From an uncultured Lachnospira sp. (GTDB lineage: Bacteria > Bacillota > Clostridia > Lachnospirales > Lachnospiraceae): DNA of 64,000 bases. Under the pieces are notes generated by a model. The model made no database searches, was not told where the DNA came from, and worked only from the letters and a program-made list of their open reading frames with translations. The translations under genes were made by a program, and so were the position numbers. This document shows, piece by piece, positions 8,126 through 17,418 of this stretch (position 1 is the first letter of the stretch; the number at the start of each line of letters is the position of its first letter). The stretch lies in assembly GCA_910589305.1 (NCBI GenBank), contig CAJUTV010000003.1, forward strand, positions 1 to 64,000, written 5' to 3'.

Positions 8126-8242
8126 TTATTCTTCTTCTTCCAATTCATCGCCAGCAATTGCGCCAACAGATGATACGATAACAACAGTTGCTATAATAGA
8201 AATGGCAACGCCAATGATTGGACCAATAAATAATAAAAACAT
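8126..8242 (-). CDS. 38-residue single-span membrane peptide
   Basis: A short minus-strand frame encodes one hydrophobic helix (about residues 2-30, with GPIIG and SSVGAIAG turns) and a strikingly acidic tail DELEEEE. It begins 40 bases after the stop of the 1,409-residue dehydratase/activator and ends nine bases before a clean terminator, so it lies inside that transcript. The ribosome site is weak (GGTCGGTGAC ahead of ATG). Overall amphipathic design and position argue it is real. Function unknown; a membrane anchor or small regulator of the upstream protein is a guess. Confidence 0.55.
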   Translation of the reverse strand: MFLLFIGPIIGVAISIIATVVIVSSVGAIAGDELEEEE

Positions 8243-8281
8243 AATGTCACCGACCTTTCTTAAGCTAGTCTTATTATAATC

Positions 8282-11200
8282 TTATTGCACCATTTTTTCA
8301 AGATTTTTATTTGCGGTTGCTAACATTAATTTAATTCGGTTTAACTGGTTCACTTCAGAAGCGCCAGGGTCATAATCCACAGCAATAATATTGGATTCTG
8401 GAAATGTTGTTCGCAGCTCTTTAATGACGCCTTTTCCTACAATATGATTTGGAAGGCAGGCAAATGGCTGACAACATACAATATTGTTGACACCATTGTG
8501 CATAAGTTCAATCATTTCTCCGGTAAGAAGCCAGCCTTCACCTGTTTGGTTACCCAGTGAAACCAAGTCTTTTGCTAAGTCTGCCGTGTCTTTAATATTG
8601 GATGGAGGCGTAAATCGTTTGCTGTTTTTAAGTGCATTGTTGCCTGCTTTTCTAAACCATTCAATAATTTTTATAATGGAATTGTTGACAAATGCGGACT
8701 TTTTAGAAGCACCAAGATACTTCTTTTTAAAGTTGGCATTTTCTGCACAATACAAAAGAAATCCCATTAAATCAGGAACAACAGCTTCTGCGCCTTCGGA
8801 TTCCAATAAATTAACAATATAATTGTTGGCAGATGGAAGAAATTTAACAAGAATTTCACCAACAATGCCCACACGTGGTTTTTTAATATCTAAAAGTTCG
8901 ATTGTGTCAAAATCATTTACAATAGCTTGACAATTTTTATTAAATGCACTCATAGAAACTTTATTTTCTTTTAGTTGCTGTATAATGATATCTTTCCATT
9001 TTTCATGAAGTGCATTGACAGAACCTGCAACTTTTTCATAAGGTCTCGTTCGGTATACAACATTCATAAAAATATCGCCATATTCAATTGCCATCATTGC
9101 TTTTTTTAGCATAGTTAAATCATACTTAAATCCAGAGTTGGATTCAAGCCCTTGTGCGCTTAAAGAAATAACAGGAATGTACGATAAACCAGCTTTTCCA
9201 AGCGCCCTGCGTATAAAGCCAATATAGTTGGAAGCTCTGCATCCGCCTCCAGTTTGTGTGATAATAATAGCTGTTCTATGTAAGTCATATTTTCCAGATA
9301 ATACCGCATTCATAATCTGTCCAACAACCATAAGCGAAGGATAGCAGGCGTCGTTATTGACATATTTTAAACCGACATCAACAGACGATTTATTGTCATT
9401 ATCAAGAACTTCAAAATTATATCCGCATGAATTGAGCGCAGGTTCTAATAAATCAAAATGAATTGGCGACATTTGAGGACATAATATGGTATAATTTTTT
9501 CTCATTTCAGGTGTAAATTCTACACGTTCATATGCAGAACTGATAATATTTCTTTTTAAGTCGTGTTTATCACGCACTTTTAACGCAGCGATTAATGAGC
9601 GTACTCGTATTCTTGCAGCGCCAAGATTATTAACTTCATCAATTTTTAAGACCGTATAAATTTTGCCTGATTTTACTAAAATATCATTAACGGCATCGGT
9701 TGTTACGGCATCAAGACCGCAACCAAAGGAATTAAGCTGAATTAAATCCAGATTTTCCTTTGTCTTAACAAAACTAGCCGCTGCATAAAGCCTTGAATGG
9801 TACATCCATTGGTCCATTACAATCAAAGGACGCTCTACTGTTCCTAAGTGTGATATGGAGTCTTCTGTCAGTACAGCAATTCCATAAGAATTGATTAACT
9901 CAGGAATACCATGATTAATTTCAGGGTCTACATGGTATGGTCGTCCAGCTAAGACAATACCGCGCTTTCCTTGTTCTTCAAGGTATGAGAGGACTTCCTC
10001 ACCTTTTTTTTGGACATCAAGCCGAAATTGAATCAACTCATTCCAAGCGTATATCACTGCATTTTTAACTTCTTTTGCAGGGATATCCGAAAATTCTTCA
10101 ATCAGTCGTTTGGATAGGATACTTGCATTTTCAAACGATAAAAATGGATTTCTAAAATCAATATGATGTGTTTTTAATTCCTCTACATTATTTTTAATAT
10201 TTTCAGCATACGATGTTACAATAGGGCAATTGTAATGGTTGTTTGCTTTATCAATTTCCTTATGTTCATAAGGAACACAAGGATAAAATATAAATTGAAC
10301 CCCTTGCTTAATAAGCCATGATATGTGACCATGTGCAAGTTTTGCAGGGTAACATTCCGATTCGGAAGGTATGGATTCAATACCCAGTTCATATATTTTT
10401 CGATTGGATTGCGGCGATAGTAAAACCCGATATCCTAATTTTGTAAAAAATGTAAACCAAAAAGGATAATTTTCATACATATTAAGAACGCGAGGTATAC
10501 CAACAACGCCCCTTGTAGCCTCATGTGCTTCCAATGGTTCATAGTCAAATAATCGGTGCAGTTTATAATCAAATAAGTTTGGAAGTTTTTTAGTACTTTT
10601 TTCTTTGCCAAGACCTCGTTCACATCGATTGCCAGTAATAAACTGTCTGCCTCCAGAAAACTTATTGATGGTAAGGTGACAGTTATTTGTACAGCCTTTA
10701 CATCGTGCAATGGTTGTGTCAAAGGTTAAAGCATTGATTTTATCAATGCCAAGCATAGATGATTCGGATATGCCGTCATAGCGCTCACGAGCGATAAGAG
10801 CAGCACCAAATGCCCCCATAATACCTGCAATATCAGGTCTTATGGCATTGACACCTGTTATTTTTTCAAAACTTCTAAGCACAGCATTATTGTAGAATGT
10901 TCCGCCTTGAACAACAATATGTGTACCTAAATCTTTTGGTTCTGAAATTTTTATAACTTTGTACAGTGCATTTTTAATAACCGAATATGCAAGTCCGGCA
11001 GAGATGTCAGCAACTTCAGCGCCTTCTTTTTGCGCCTGTTTTACTTTAGAGTTCATAAATACTGTACAGCGTGTTCCTAAGTCAATTGGATTAGAGGCAA
11101 ACAATGCTTCTTTTGCAAATTCCTGAACCGTAAAGTTTAATGATTTTGCAAAGGTTTCAATAAAAGAACCACAGCCAGAAGAACAAGCTTCATTTAGTAA

Positions 11201-12511
11201 AACAGAATCGACGGTCTGATTTTTAATTTTAATACATTTCATATCTTGACCGCCAATGTCAATAATGCAGTCTACATCAGGGTCAAAAAAAGCAGCAGCA
11301 TAAAAATGGGAAACTGTCTCAACTTCTCCTTCATCAATCATCAATGCCGCCTTAATTAAAGCTTCGCCATATCCCGTAGAACAGGAATGGACAATTTTGG
11401 CATTAGAAGGCAAAAGAGAATAAATTTCTTTTAGCGATTTTATAGTAGTAGCAAGCGGAGAGCCATTGTTGCTTGAATAAAACGAATATAATAATTTACC
11501 ATTTTCATCAACCAATGCCACTTTTGTTGTGGTGGAACCCGCATCAATTCCAAGATAGCAATTTCCTGTATATTCTTTTATATCAGCCGTTTCTACTTTG
11601 GCATGGGCATGACGATTGATAAATGCATCATAGACCAGTTGATTTTCAAAAAGCGGCTGCATACGTTCCACTTCAAAATCTAATTTGATTTTTGCCTGTA
11701 ATTTTTCAATCATAGCCGAAACAGGAATATGTATATCTTCTTTATAGTTCATAGCAGCGCCAATAGCTGCAAAAAGGTGCGAATGCTGTGGTGCAATAAT
11801 TTGTTCTGGCGCAAGACTGAGTGTTCTTATAAAACAATTTCTTAACTCTGAAAGAAAATGAAGCGGTCCGCCTAAAAAGGCAACGTTTCCACGAATGGGC
11901 TTGCCGCAGGCAAGACCAGAAATTGTTTGGTTGACAACAGCTTGAAAGATAGAAGCAGATAAATCAGGTTTTGTAGCTCCTTCATTAATTAATGGCTGTA
12001 TGTCGGATTTGGCAAACACGCCGCAGCGAGCAGCAATAGGGTATATAGACTGATAATTTTTGGCATACTCATTAAGACCGAGTGCATCGGTTTGTAAAAG
12101 AGCTGCCATTTGGTCAATAAAAGAACCTGTACCACCTGCACAGATACCATTCATACGTTGGTCGATACCATTTGTAAAATAGATAATTTTGGCATCTTCT
12201 CCACCTAGTTCAATAGCAACATCACATTGTGGAGCTTCCGCCTGAAGTGTCGTTGAAACAGCAATAACTTCTTGAGTAAAAGGCACTTCAAGATGTTTTG
12301 CAAGAGTTAATCCACCAGAGCCAGTAATAACAGGAAAACAATCAAATGTACCCAATTGTTCAACAGACTTTTCAAGCAGTAATTGTAATGTTTCCTGTAT
12401 ATTTGCAAAATGTCTTTCATAATCTGAGAATACTACGTTGTCTTGATTATCAATTAAGGCAATCTTAACAGTAGTAGAACCAATATCAATACCTAACTTA
12501 AATGAATTCAT
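8282..12511 (-). CDS. 2-hydroxyacyl-CoA dehydratase activator/component fusion protein
   Basis: This 1,409-residue protein joins two BadF/BcrA-type ASKHA ATPase domains (residues about 1-270, GIDIGSTTVK; and 318-580, GIDAGSTTTK) to a DUF2229-like region from about 670 and a C-terminal dehydratase-type domain. Cysteine clusters that may bind Fe-S are visible in EACSSGCGSF, CKGCTNNC, ESECYP and CCQPFACLP. Related smaller proteins activate (R)-2-hydroxyacyl-CoA dehydratases by ATP-driven electron injection; the substrate of these giant fusions is not established. The ATG at 12511 matches the conserved N-terminus, yet its AGGAGG lies about 19 bases upstream, unusually far. It is followed by a 38-residue peptide gene. 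Confidence 0.85.
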   Translation of the reverse strand: MNSFKLGIDIGSTTVKIALIDNQDNVVFSDYERHFANIQETLQLLLEKSVEQLGTFDCFPVITGSGGLTLAKHLEVPFTQEVIAVSTTLQAEAPQCDVAIELGGEDAKIIYFTNGIDQRMNGICAGGTGSFIDQMAALLQTDALGLNEYAKNYQSIYPIAARCGVFAKSDIQPLINEGATKPDLSASIFQAVVNQTISGLACGKPIRGNVAFLGGPLHFLSELRNCFIRTLSLAPEQIIAPQHSHLFAAIGAAMNYKEDIHIPVSAMIEKLQAKIKLDFEVERMQPLFENQLVYDAFINRHAHAKVETADIKEYTGNCYLGIDAGSTTTKVALVDENGKLLYSFYSSNNGSPLATTIKSLKEIYSLLPSNAKIVHSCSTGYGEALIKAALMIDEGEVETVSHFYAAAFFDPDVDCIIDIGGQDMKCIKIKNQTVDSVLLNEACSSGCGSFIETFAKSLNFTVQEFAKEALFASNPIDLGTRCTVFMNSKVKQAQKEGAEVADISAGLAYSVIKNALYKVIKISEPKDLGTHIVVQGGTFYNNAVLRSFEKITGVNAIRPDIAGIMGAFGAALIARERYDGISESSMLGIDKINALTFDTTIARCKGCTNNCHLTINKFSGGRQFITGNRCERGLGKEKSTKKLPNLFDYKLHRLFDYEPLEAHEATRGVVGIPRVLNMYENYPFWFTFFTKLGYRVLLSPQSNRKIYELGIESIPSESECYPAKLAHGHISWLIKQGVQFIFYPCVPYEHKEIDKANNHYNCPIVTSYAENIKNNVEELKTHHIDFRNPFLSFENASILSKRLIEEFSDIPAKEVKNAVIYAWNELIQFRLDVQKKGEEVLSYLEEQGKRGIVLAGRPYHVDPEINHGIPELINSYGIAVLTEDSISHLGTVERPLIVMDQWMYHSRLYAAASFVKTKENLDLIQLNSFGCGLDAVTTDAVNDILVKSGKIYTVLKIDEVNNLGAARIRVRSLIAALKVRDKHDLKRNIISSAYERVEFTPEMRKNYTILCPQMSPIHFDLLEPALNSCGYNFEVLDNDNKSSVDVGLKYVNNDACYPSLMVVGQIMNAVLSGKYDLHRTAIIITQTGGGCRASNYIGFIRRALGKAGLSYIPVISLSAQGLESNSGFKYDLTMLKKAMMAIEYGDIFMNVVYRTRPYEKVAGSVNALHEKWKDIIIQQLKENKVSMSAFNKNCQAIVNDFDTIELLDIKKPRVGIVGEILVKFLPSANNYIVNLLESEGAEAVVPDLMGFLLYCAENANFKKKYLGASKKSAFVNNSIIKIIEWFRKAGNNALKNSKRFTPPSNIKDTADLAKDLVSLGNQTGEGWLLTGEMIELMHNGVNNIVCCQPFACLPNHIVGKGVIKELRTTFPESNIIAVDYDPGASEVNQLNRIKLMLATANKNLEKMVQ

Positions 12512-12649
12512 ATATATTAGCCAAAGGCTGCCTCCTTTTAAAATCTATAGGTTCTGTCGAAAAAGGTCGAAACCGTAATAGGAATATTATATTACGAATA
12601 AAATTTTTTTTCAACATTAGTTTAAACAAACAGTTGTGTCATGTAATTG

Positions 12650-12678
12650 TTGACAAAAAACATGCACTTCTTTATACT
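12650..12678 (+). promoter_or_regulatory. Promoter for the rhomboid-like gene
   Basis: Perfect TTGACA at 12650-12655 and TATACT at 12673-12678 are separated by 17 bases. The start codon is 120 bases downstream, leaving a long AT-rich leader with no obvious fold. Confidence 0.75.
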
Positions 12679-12797
12679 TTAAACTAATTACTTCAATTTT
12701 TGTAGAGGTAAATTATAGAATTAACTAAAAAAATAAATTTGTTAAAAATCATCGTTTCATCATGGTGTGAAAAAATAAAGAAAGGATAATTAATTTA

Positions 12798-13778
12798 ATG
12801 AAATGGTTTGATAAATTAGAACGCAGATTTGGTAAATATGCCATACACAATCTGATGTATTATATCATAGGTATCTATGTACTTGGCTTTGCAGTGGCTA
12901 TGTTTTTTCCAGATGTATACAGTGCGTATCTAAGTCTTGATGTGGAAATGATATTAAGGGGGCAGATATGGAGACTGTTTACATTTATGTTACAGCCTCC
13001 GTCATATAGTTTGATTTTTATTTTGTTTACCTTGTATTTCTATTATATGATTGGTACAGTGCTTGAGCGTATATGGGGGGCATTTCGATTTAATGTCTAT
13101 TATTTTAGCGGGGTAATCCTGCATATTGTTGCAGCGTTTGTTATATATTTTATTTTTGGACAGTCTTTTTCAATGTCTACCTATTATATTAACTTAGCGC
13201 TTTTTATGGCATTTGCGGTGGAACAGTCCGATACGCAGGTATTATTATTTTTTGTGTTGCCTATCAAGATGAAATGGCTGGGCATTTTAGACGGCATTAT
13301 TTTTGGAGTTACGATTGTCGGCGGATTTATGGTGACAATATTGCCAGAGACTGTCTGGTATGGATTATATAATATGGGGCTTTTGGCAGGCAGTGTGTAT
13401 TATTGCTATGTCAATGCAACCTGTGCACTAGTATCCATGTTAAACTTCCTTGTCTTTTTGTTGATTACATTTAAAAAGCCTGCTAGAACAGCAACACAGC
13501 GCAATTATCAAAAGATGCAAAAAACGGCAAGGAAAGCACAAAAGAATCAACAGCGTCCAAGTTTTAATGAAAAATTTTACAATGCCAACAGTGAAAAGTC
13601 AACGTGGGAGAGTGCCAATAAACCTTATATAAACAGGGGCGGTGCAAAACACCAGTGTGCTGTGTGCAAGAGAACAGAATTCGATGATGACAGTCTGGTT
13701 TTTCGATATTGTTCTAAATGTGTAGGAGGAAAAGAGTATTGCAATGAACATCTCTATACACATATTCATGTAAAATAA
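12798..13778 (+). CDS. Rhomboid-like membrane protein with C-terminal zinc-ribbon
   Basis: The 326-residue protein has about six hydrophobic spans in the first 230 residues arranged as in rhomboid/derlin-type proteins (N-terminal amphipathic helix, GQIWRLFTFML, LERIWGAFRFNVYYF). The rhomboid catalytic GxSG serine is not seen, so it is likely an inactive pseudo-rhomboid. A basic linker (about 235-290) leads to a C-terminal metal-binding module with CAVC, CSKC and CNEH. The start is ATG 12798 behind AAAGGA. It stands alone between the minus-strand giant and pyk. A role in membrane-protein quality control is suggested only by analogy to derlins. Confidence 0.65.
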   Translation: MKWFDKLERRFGKYAIHNLMYYIIGIYVLGFAVAMFFPDVYSAYLSLDVEMILRGQIWRLFTFMLQPPSYSLIFILFTLYFYYMIGTVLERIWGAFRFNVYYFSGVILHIVAAFVIYFIFGQSFSMSTYYINLALFMAFAVEQSDTQVLLFFVLPIKMKWLGILDGIIFGVTIVGGFMVTILPETVWYGLYNMGLLAGSVYYCYVNATCALVSMLNFLVFLLITFKKPARTATQRNYQKMQKTARKAQKNQQRPSFNEKFYNANSEKSTWESANKPYINRGGAKHQCAVCKRTEFDDDSLVFRYCSKCVGGKEYCNEHLYTHIHVK

Positions 13779-13921
13779 GAATGTATTATCAAACAATCAT
13801 GGTTTTGATGTGTTCTTGTATAAATAAATTGCCACATAAAATATTTTACAGTAAAGTAAAATATTAGGATTGGTGTTTGCAGAAATCAATCATAAATATT
13901 TTTATAATGGAGGATAGTTTG

Positions 13922-15352
13922 ATGAAAAAAACAAAGATTATATGTACAATGGGTCCAAATACAAATGACCGAGAGCTGATTAAACAGCTCGCACTTGCTG
14001 GTATGGATATAGCACGATTTAATTTTTCTCATGGAAACCAAGAAGAACAGGGAGGACGATTAAAACTTGTTGACAGTGTGAGAAGTGAGTTAAATATTCC
14101 GATTGCAACATTGCTTGATACAAAAGGTCCAGAGATTAGAACGGGCGTTATTAAAGATGGCAAAAAAATTACACTGAATGAAGGACAAAAATATACATTG
14201 ACCATAAGAGAGGTAGAGAGTGACGAAAATATCAATCATATCACATATGCAGGACTGCCTAAAGATATTGCAGAAGGAAATCTTATATTAATTGATGATG
14301 GATTGATTGAACTGAAAGTGACAAAGATTATTGAAGATACGGATATTGAATGTATTGTTGTCAATGGCGGAGAACTTGGCTCTACAAAAGGCGTCAATGT
14401 GCCAAATGTAAGTATTCGTCTGCCAGGTATCACCGAAAAAGATAAAGAAGATATTTTGTTTGGAATCGAGCAAGGATTTGATTTTATTGCGGCATCGTTT
14501 GTGCGCAATGCGGCATGTATTCAGGAAATAAAAGAAATTTTATGGTCGCATGATGCTGATATTCCAGTGATTGCAAAGATTGAGAATGCAGAGGGGATTC
14601 GCAATATTGATGAAATTATCCGTGTATCAGACGGCATTATGATTGCACGAGGCGATATGGGCGTTGAGATTCCGTCAGAGGAGGTTCCACGTATCCAAAA
14701 AGATATTATTAGAAAATGTAATGAAGCTTATAAGCCAGTTATAACAGCAACGCAGATGCTAGACTCGATGATTCGCAATCCGCGTCCTACAAGAGCAGAG
14801 GTGACAGACGTTGCCAACGCTATATATGACGGCACCGATGTTGTTATGTTATCTGGTGAAACAGCCAATGGAAAATATCCTCTTGAAGCATTAAAGATGA
14901 TGGCTAAGATTGCTGAATCAACAGAAAAAGATTGTGTGAGCAGAAGAATTGACAATACACAAGTGCATACAAAAAGGAGTATTTCAAGCGCCGTTGCCAA
15001 TGCTTCTGTACAAACGGCAGATATTTTAAATGCTAAAGCGATTGTCTGTCCAACGATTTCTGGTTTTACAGCAAGATTAACTTCTAAGTTAAAACCAGAA
15101 GCATTGATTATCGGCTGTTCACCATATGAGAATGTACTTCGTAAAATGCAGATATATTGGGGCGTGAAACCTTTAAAGACAGCCGTTGAGAAATCAACGG
15201 ATAAAATTGTAGACCATGCAATTGAAGTTGCAGAAAATGCAGGATATATCAGTGAGGGTGATGTTGTTATTGTATCGGCAGGTATTGCTACAAATTCAGC
15301 GCCAACGTCAAAGAGAGGTCTGACAAATACAATGAGAGTCGTTACGATTTAA
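13922..15352 (+). CDS. pyk: Pyruvate kinase
   Basis: Pyruvate kinase makes ATP and pyruvate from phosphoenolpyruvate in the last step of glycolysis. The 476-residue form lacks the extra C-terminal PEP-utiliser domain found in Bacillus. Motifs are CTMGPNT, ARFNFSHG, DTKGPEIR, the catalytic-lysine strand PVIAKIENAEG, ARGDMGVEIP and ATQMLDSM; the C-terminal allosteric domain spans about 355-476. The start is ATG 13922 with GGAGG eight bases before it. The stop codon is built into the TTTAAC that begins a family A left end, so the coding sequence and repeat touch. Confidence 0.96.
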   Translation: MKKTKIICTMGPNTNDRELIKQLALAGMDIARFNFSHGNQEEQGGRLKLVDSVRSELNIPIATLLDTKGPEIRTGVIKDGKKITLNEGQKYTLTIREVESDENINHITYAGLPKDIAEGNLILIDDGLIELKVTKIIEDTDIECIVVNGGELGSTKGVNVPNVSIRLPGITEKDKEDILFGIEQGFDFIAASFVRNAACIQEIKEILWSHDADIPVIAKIENAEGIRNIDEIIRVSDGIMIARGDMGVEIPSEEVPRIQKDIIRKCNEAYKPVITATQMLDSMIRNPRPTRAEVTDVANAIYDGTDVVMLSGETANGKYPLEALKMMAKIAESTEKDCVSRRIDNTQVHTKRSISSAVANASVQTADILNAKAIVCPTISGFTARLTSKLKPEALIIGCSPYENVLRKMQIYWGVKPLKTAVEKSTDKIVDHAIEVAENAGYISEGDVVIVSAGIATNSAPTSKRGLTNTMRVVTI

Positions 15353-15425
15353 CCTCATCTCATCAGGAAAAATTAGTCTTGTCTATGTTGAAGTTTGCCT
15401 GCGGCTGTATTGGCAGCAGGCTGTC
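15348..15425 (+). repeat. Family A left end, overlapping the pyk stop
   Basis: TTTAAC at 15348-15353 includes the pyk stop TAA, and CTCATCTCATCAGG follows as in other family A left ends. A GC-rich hairpin GCCTGC/GCAGCAGGC comes next. The matching right end (15927-15973) lies beyond the VanZ-like gene. Confidence 0.5.
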
Positions 15426-15439
15426 ATATGGAGAAAATA

Positions 15440-15913
15440 ATGGATAAAGCAAAAAAAATATTGATATGGATTCCAGCAGTGATATTAGCCATTATCATAT
15501 TTGGATTTTCAGGTCAAAATGGAGAACAATCCAAAGGATTGAGCTATAAGGTTGCGGAAATACTGGTAGATGGCGCTGATGCCTTACATTTAATTGATAT
15601 AAAGTATATTGGAAGAGAACATGCGATTGAGCAGATGCAAACCCCTGTAAGAAAAATTGCACATATGACAGAATATGCGTTTTTTGCACTGAGTGTATAT
15701 ATTGCCCTTGCCGTTAATGAAATAAAGTGGCGTTGGACAAAATATGCAGCGTTTTTAATTGTTGTTGCATATGCTTGTACGGATGAAATTCATCAGTTAT
15801 TTATTTCGGGCAGAAATGGCTCGATTGTAGATGTGCTTATTGATGCAACAGGCGGATTTATAGCGATATTTATCTGTATGATGTGCGATAAAAGGCGAAA
15901 AGTTGTAATATAA
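15440..15913 (+). CDS. VanZ-like family membrane protein
   Basis: The 157-residue protein has four hydrophobic spans (about 8-25, 75-92, 100-117, 133-150). It shows the VanZ-family signature: FSGQNGEQS after the first span, PVRKIAHMTEYAFFAL, TDEIHQLFISGRNGSIVDVLID and ATGGF. VanZ confers low-level teicoplanin resistance, but most chromosomal relatives have no assigned role. I start at ATG 15440 behind GGAG; ATG 15428 is in frame but overlaps that site. The gene lies between a family A left end and right end, so it may sit inside an enlarged copy of the element. Confidence 0.8.
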   Translation: MDKAKKILIWIPAVILAIIIFGFSGQNGEQSKGLSYKVAEILVDGADALHLIDIKYIGREHAIEQMQTPVRKIAHMTEYAFFALSVYIALAVNEIKWRWTKYAAFLIVVAYACTDEIHQLFISGRNGSIVDVLIDATGGFIAIFICMMCDKRRKVVI

Positions 15914-15926
15914 TTCTGATAGATAG

Positions 15927-15973
15927 AAGGTTATAAGCAAGTAGCATAACGGATTGCGAATATCTGCTTTGAC
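15927..15973 (+). repeat. Family A right end between the VanZ-like gene and tyrS
   Basis: GAAGGTTATAAGCAAGTAGC is followed by the conserved right-end hairpin around GGATTGCGAATAT and ends in TTGAC at 15969-15973. The AAGGTTA complements TAACCT of the left end at 15350, consistent with one element interrupted by the VanZ-like gene. The rest of the 224-base gap before tyrS shows no T-box or other fold I can name. Confidence 0.6.
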
Positions 15974-16137
15974 TGAAAGAAGAAATAGAAAATGATTATA
16001 ATCCAAATGGCATGGTAGGAGCATGTTTGTTATGTGTTTATATGATAAGATAGCTACGGTAAAATTAAAATGTAGAAATTTATAGTTTAGCAGTATTTTT
16101 AATATTTACAGTATAAGCAAGAGAAAGGAATAAAAAA

Positions 16138-17361
16138 ATGAAAGTATATGATGAACTGGTAGCCAGAGGGTTAATTGCTCAGGTTACAGATGAGGAAGTA
16201 ATTAAAGAATTAATCAATAGTGGGAAGGCAACTTTTTATATTGGTTTTGACCCTACAGCAGATAGTCTTCACGTTGGACATTTTATGGCATTATGTTTAA
16301 TGAAAAGACTTCAGATGGCAGGCAATAAGCCTATTGTGCTTATTGGCGGCGGCACGGCAATGATTGGAGACCCTTCTGGAAGAACGGATATGCGTCAAAT
16401 GATGACACCAGAAATTATACAGCATAATGTGGACTGTTTTAAAAAGCAGATGGAAAAATTTATTGATTTTTCGGATGACAAAGCAATTATTGTTAATAAT
16501 GCAGATTGGCTTTTAAAGCTTAATTATGTTGAATTGTTAAGAGAAGTTGGTGCTTGTTTTTCAGTTAATAATATGTTAAGAGCAGAATGTTATAAGCAAA
16601 GAATGGAAAAAGGATTAAGCTTTTTGGAGTTTAACTATATGATTATGCAGTCGTATGATTTCTTAATGTTGTATCAAAAATACGGCTGTACGCTTCAATT
16701 TGGCGGTGATGACCAATGGAGCAATATGCTTGGCGGAACAGAGCTTATCCGAAGAAAATTAGGCAAAGATGCCAGTGCAATGACAATTACATTGCTTTTA
16801 AATTCAGAGGGCAAAAAAATGGGAAAGACACAAAAAGGTGCCGTGTGGCTTGACCCTGAAAAGACAACGCCTTATGAATTTTATCAATACTGGAGAAATG
16901 TAGATGATGCGGATGTGCTTAAATGTCTCCGATTGCTTACATTTCTTTCAATAGAAGAAATTGAAGCAATGAAGGATTGGGAAGGTGCACAACTCAATAA
17001 GGCAAAAGAGATTCTGGCATATGAACTTACAAAACTGGTTCATAGTGAGGAGGAAGCAAAAAAGGCAGAGCAGACGGCTAAATCTATCTTTACTGGCGGA
17101 GATTCCGACAATATGCCATCGGTTGAGATTTCTTCAGATGCATTTAAGGAGGGGAATATTGATATTATATCCATTGTACATTTGGCAGGTCTAGTTACTT
17201 CCCGTTCAGAGGCTAGAAGAGCCATAGAACAGGGCGGTATCAGCATCAATGGGGAGCGGGTAAATTCGATAGAAGAGAAGTTTCCTTTAGAATTTTTTAA
17301 AGATGGGGTTGTCGTTAAAAAAGGTAAAAAGAGCTTTAAAAAAGTGACTTTGAAAAAATAG
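16138..17361 (+). CDS. tyrS: Tyrosyl-tRNA synthetase
   Basis: TyrS charges tRNA-Tyr. The 407-residue class I enzyme has the HIGH-type motif HVGH at 45-48, the tyrosine-binding FNYMIMQSYDFLML helix, the FGGDDQWSNM strand, the KMSKS-type loop KKMGKT near residue 230, and a C-terminal S4 RNA-binding domain (about 340-407, with SRSEARRAIEQGGISING). The start is ATG 16138 behind AGAAAGGA. No T-box leader was recognised in the 165 bases between the preceding repeat and the start, which is notable for a clostridial synthetase gene. Confidence 0.96.
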   Translation: MKVYDELVARGLIAQVTDEEVIKELINSGKATFYIGFDPTADSLHVGHFMALCLMKRLQMAGNKPIVLIGGGTAMIGDPSGRTDMRQMMTPEIIQHNVDCFKKQMEKFIDFSDDKAIIVNNADWLLKLNYVELLREVGACFSVNNMLRAECYKQRMEKGLSFLEFNYMIMQSYDFLMLYQKYGCTLQFGGDDQWSNMLGGTELIRRKLGKDASAMTITLLLNSEGKKMGKTQKGAVWLDPEKTTPYEFYQYWRNVDDADVLKCLRLLTFLSIEEIEAMKDWEGAQLNKAKEILAYELTKLVHSEEEAKKAEQTAKSIFTGGDSDNMPSVEISSDAFKEGNIDIISIVHLAGLVTSRSEARRAIEQGGISINGERVNSIEEKFPLEFFKDGVVVKKGKKSFKKVTLKK

Positions 17362-17391
17362 GAACAAGGTTAAGATTTTTGTTCTTTGTGT

Positions 17392-17411
17392 AAAAGCAGC
17401 ACAGAAATAGG
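17392..17411 (+). repeat. Family B tail upstream of the 389-residue membrane protein
   Basis: The tail AAAAGCAGCACAGAAATAGG matches family B and supplies AGG eight bases before the ATG at 17419. A clear 5' hairpin arm is not visible. Confidence 0.4.
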
Positions 17412-17418
17412 AATATTT

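Noticed and set aside
8082..8279. 65-codon plus-strand frame near 8.1 kb
   Set aside because: It is antisense to the 38-residue membrane peptide and the terminator, with a Ser/Thr/Pro-rich translation typical of an antisense frame and no ribosome site.
15974..16137. T-box leader for tyrS
   Set aside because: No T-box core (AGGGTGGNACCGCG-type) or terminator was found in the leader, so none is claimed.
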